Shown here: positions 5,158 to 7,069 of the stretch, piece after piece | Numbering within the stretch: the stretch's first letter is position 1 | Layout of the letters: every line of letters starts with the position of its first letter | From: CAZDUS01 sp964609375 | Lineage (GTDB): Bacteria > Verrucomicrobiota > Kiritimatiellia > CAIKKV01 > CAITUY01 | NCBI GenBank assembly: GCA_964609375.1 | Contig: CAZSSA010000107.1 | Location: 1-7,069 of the forward strand | Reading direction: 5' to 3' | Length of the DNA: 7,069 nt | Program-made: the position numbers and the translations under genes | The notes under the pieces: model-generated | What the model was told of the DNA's origin: nothing | What the model saw: only the letters and a program-made list of their open reading frames with translations | Database searches by the model: none

Positions 5158-6333
5158 ATGAAAACACTACTCCACAACACTCGCGGATCCAAAACTGGAT
5201 CGGCGCTCGTCACGGTAATGGGCGTCGTTATGCTCATCGCCGTGGTCGGAGCCGGAATGGTCTCCCTGGGACGTCAACAGATTCACTCGGCACGCCGCAT
5301 GCGGGATTACGCCAAGGCGCAAATCATCGCTGAATCCGGCGCGAATGCCGCCTACAGCCTGTTGAAGACCAATTTCGCCGCTCGAACCAACCCCGACAAC
5401 TTCCCGCTGACTGCATTCGGGGACGGCACGTATGACGCCTTTGTCACTTCCGTCGGCAGCAATCAGGCGTCCATTACCAGCACCGGCACTTGCGGCCTGG
5501 CCAAATCAGTGGTCCGGATAGATCTGAAAAATTATCCCCTCATCACGACCAACGCCACCCCCAAGGTAGGAGAATCGCCCTATGCCTACAGCATCCTCGC
5601 CGGCGGAGACCTCGGGTGGAACGGCAATTCGGACATGCAAATGAGCAACGGGTATATGCACTGCAATGGTGAATACTCCGCCAACGGCGTCAACACGGCC
5701 CGGGGAAATGTGGAGAGTTGCGTCGGCATCAGCCTGGTGGGGCAAGCCACCATTACAGGGCAGGGCAGAGCACCGGTCATTACCGGCGGAACGGTCGGAA
5801 CCGCCGTTGTGGCAAGTGTCCCTCTCGTCACCATTCCGGATATCGACTTGACGCCCTACTATGCCGCCGCACAAGCCAGCGGCCAGGTCTTCCCGGGAGG
5901 CAAATCATTGTCAGGGACAGTCACCCCGGCCGGAGGCATCATGTGGGTTAATGGTGATCTCTATCTTGGTAATGGCGTTTACAACGGTTGTTTTATCGCC
6001 ACCGGAGATATTGAACTCAAAACAACAGGTAACAACACCATTACGCAAAACAAAGTGAATCGCTATCCGATTCTCGTGTCACGCGATGGCAACATCACCA
6101 TAAAACAAGCCAAACTGTGGACTTTCAATGGGCTCGTGTACGCGAAAACCGGAAGTTTTGACAAACAGGGTAACGGCGATGTTATCGGCACGGGAGCCAT
6201 TATCGCCGCCGGAGACGTGACAAAGAACGGTGGATGGTCCGGGTTATTATATTCCGATCCGACACCCATTCCCCCGGGCGGAAACAACAACTCGGCCGCC
6301 GACCGTGTGGTTATCACGGCATGGCAGGATTAG
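5158..6333 (+). CDS. PilX/GspK-like pilus assembly protein with probable beta-solenoid body
   Basis: The product is 391 residues. The leader ends RGSKTG (cut after Gly14), followed by SALVTVMGVVMLIAVVGAGMV (15-35), a membrane helix without the usual Glu at +5. That absence, the 'ALVTVM' start and the segment AKAQIIAESGANAAY (53-66) are typical of PilX and GspK, the tip-most minor pseudopilins. Residues 75-125 form a short beta region. Residues 145-370 are rich in Gly, Asn, Thr and Val with repeated short hydrophobic strands and turns (GGIMWVNGDLYLGNGVYNG, CFIATGDIEL, GNITIKQAKLW, GTGAIIAAGDV). They resemble the beta-helical body seen in many PilX-like proteins (a DUF7305-type domain, from memory) and recall bactofilins. 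The C-terminus is Pro/Asn-rich and ends VVITAWQD. It is third in the operon, 10 bp after gene two, matching the I-J-K order of secretion operons. Six Cys residues occur in the exported part (five clustered at 112-188 and 278 as CGL, HCN, SCV, GCF; exact pairing unknown). Confidence 0.85.
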   Translation: MKTLLHNTRGSKTGSALVTVMGVVMLIAVVGAGMVSLGRQQIHSARRMRDYAKAQIIAESGANAAYSLLKTNFAARTNPDNFPLTAFGDGTYDAFVTSVGSNQASITSTGTCGLAKSVVRIDLKNYPLITTNATPKVGESPYAYSILAGGDLGWNGNSDMQMSNGYMHCNGEYSANGVNTARGNVESCVGISLVGQATITGQGRAPVITGGTVGTAVVASVPLVTIPDIDLTPYYAAAQASGQVFPGGKSLSGTVTPAGGIMWVNGDLYLGNGVYNGCFIATGDIELKTTGNNTITQNKVNRYPILVSRDGNITIKQAKLWTFNGLVYAKTGSFDKQGNGDVIGTGAIIAAGDVTKNGGWSGLLYSDPTPIPPGGNNNSAADRVVITAWQD

Positions 6334-6342
6334 CAGGGTGTG

Positions 6343-6370
6343 GGTTTCTTCTTGTCTTGCGCGAGAAACC
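6343..6370 (+). other. Hairpin-forming inverted repeat after the pseudopilin operon
   Basis: GGTTTCT (6343-6349) and AGAAACC (6364-6370) can form a perfect 7-bp stem with a 14-nt loop, starting 9 bp after the operon stop codon. There is no T-run after it on either strand, so it does not look like a standard intrinsic terminator. It could slow decay of the operon mRNA or act in attenuation before the HAD gene, or be chance. Confidence 0.3.
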
Positions 6371-6386
6371 TTCGCAGCATGGCCTG

Positions 6387-7069
6387 ATGAATGTCACGGT
6401 TGTTTTATTCGATATTGACGGCACCTTGCTGGACATGAAGGGAGCTGGCCGTCTGGCCTTCGCGCAAACCATCAAGACCGTTTTCGGGATCGATGATGAT
6501 CTTGCCTACCTCAGTTTCGCCGGAAGCACCGATTTAAGCGTCTTGCAAAAGGTCATGGAGCATCACGGCCGACGGCTGACCGAAACCGATAGCCGCCGCT
6601 TCTTTGAGCGGATGCCGGCGGAACTTGAACAAGCAGCGACAGGGAGCGACTTGGTATTGTATCCGGGAGTGCGCCCCCTGCTGGAAAGGCTTTCCTCCCG
6701 GCGCGACGTCATCCTCGGGCTGGTGACGGGAAATATTGCCGCCTGCGCGCAGATCAAATTGCGTCAATTCAATCTTCACCACCACTTTGTCCTGGGCGCC
6801 TTTGGCGATGAACATGCCGACCGGAAGGAAATTGCCCGCCTGGCGATGAGCCGGGTTCAAGCCCGATTGACGAAAGGTGCCGTCATCCATGCCCTCTATC
6901 TCGTTGGGGACACGCCCAACGATGTTGAGGCCGCCAAGGCCATTGACGCGGTGGCCATCGCGGTGGCCACGGGGAAATATGCGCCCGAAGCATTGCAACA
7001 GGCCGGAGCCGACGTGGTGCTATCCGACATGGGGGATACAGACTGTGTGATGCAACTCTTCGCCTTGCC
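6387..7069 (+). CDS. HAD-superfamily hydrolase, phosphoglycolate-phosphatase type (3' end cut by window)
   Basis: At least 227 residues are present and no stop is reached; subfamily IA phosphatases are about 220-235 long, so only a few residues should be missing. Motif I is DIDGT at 9-13 (nucleophile Asp9, acid/base Asp11). Motif II is Thr114 in LVTGN. Lys147 (DRKE) is the likely motif III base, and motif IV is GDTPND at 174-179 (Asp175, Asp179 binding Mg2+). Residues 17-95 form an alpha-helical cap of the C1 type. These enzymes are cytosolic and hydrolyse small phosphate esters. The whole pattern, including VATGKY and AGADVVL near the end, is that of Gph-like proteins, but the substrate cannot be read from the sequence. 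The ATG at 6387 leaves the usual few residues before motif I; no good Shine-Dalgarno precedes it. It lies 53 bp after the pseudopilin operon and may be cotranscribed, though a functional link is unlikely. Confidence 0.9.
   Translation, partial: MNVTVVLFDIDGTLLDMKGAGRLAFAQTIKTVFGIDDDLAYLSFAGSTDLSVLQKVMEHHGRRLTETDSRRFFERMPAELEQAATGSDLVLYPGVRPLLERLSSRRDVILGLVTGNIAACAQIKLRQFNLHHHFVLGAFGDEHADRKEIARLAMSRVQARLTKGAVIHALYLVGDTPNDVEAAKAIDAVAIAVATGKYAPEALQQAGADVVLSDMGDTDCVMQLFAL

Noticed and set aside
5506..5874. 122-codon - strand open frame inside the PilX-like gene
   Set aside because: It is a shadow of the real gene, with a His/Asp/Gly-rich product typical of complement frames.
6343..6370. Intrinsic terminator for the pseudopilin operon
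   Set aside because: The stem is only 7 bp with a 14-nt loop and no T-run follows, so I kept it only as a hairpin.
6534..6998. 154-codon - strand open frame opposite the HAD gene
   Set aside because: The + strand carries all four HAD motifs in order, so the antisense frame is a by-product.
1..7069. CRISPR arrays, tRNA or rRNA genes, insertion sequences, phage or toxin-antitoxin genes
   Set aside because: I found no regularly spaced repeats, cloverleaf sequences, terminal inverted repeats, transposase or integrase motifs in any frame.

Overview
The window looks like chromosomal DNA from a Gram-negative bacterium of the PVC group, most likely Kiritimatiellota or Verrucomicrobiota. This is inferred from three things: a long Sec-exported protein ending in the 'W...D...QRFYRV' type of C-terminal domain common in those phyla, very Asn/Thr/Trp-rich exported proteins, and oversized pseudopilin-like proteins. 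No 16S or other marker gene is present, so the taxonomy is a guess. A run of exactly 100 N (1941-2040) shows that this is a draft or metagenome scaffold.

Layout. Positions 2-55 may hold the last 17 codons of a + strand gene that converges on the next one. Positions 61-2319 (- strand) encode a 752-residue secreted protein with a signal peptide, an N-terminal region interrupted by the gap, two tandem divergent copies of a module of about 225 residues (resembling the family I know as DUF7901), and an FYRV-type C-terminal domain. A 369-bp divergent intergenic region (2320-2688) carries plausible promoters for both directions and some small repeats. From 2689 to 6333 (+ strand) a tightly coupled three-gene operon encodes type IV pilus/type II secretion minor pseudopilins in the order PilV/GspI-like, PilW/GspJ-like, PilX/GspK-like. 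The genes are joined by an ATGA overlap and by a Shine-Dalgarno sequence that overlaps the preceding stop codon. From 6387 to the end of the window lies a HAD-family phosphatase of the phosphoglycolate-phosphatase type, cut just before its C-terminus.

How they fit together. In type II secretion and type IV pili the I/J/K or V/W/X minor pseudopilins form the tip complex that primes pilus assembly. Here the J/W-like subunit is about two to three times the usual size. Its last ~45 residues look like the closing strands of the pseudopilin fold, so its ~450-residue middle looks like an insertion that would be displayed at the fibre tip. The K/X-like subunit has a Gly/Asn-rich, probably beta-solenoid body. 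No ATPase, platform protein, secretin or prepilin peptidase is in view, so the set would rely on machinery encoded elsewhere. The divergently transcribed secreted protein could be a cargo or a surface partner, but only its position supports that. The HAD gene looks like ordinary metabolic housekeeping and is probably unrelated. The main candidate for something undescribed is the tip complex with the giant W/J subunit; nothing in the window amounts to a complete new system.
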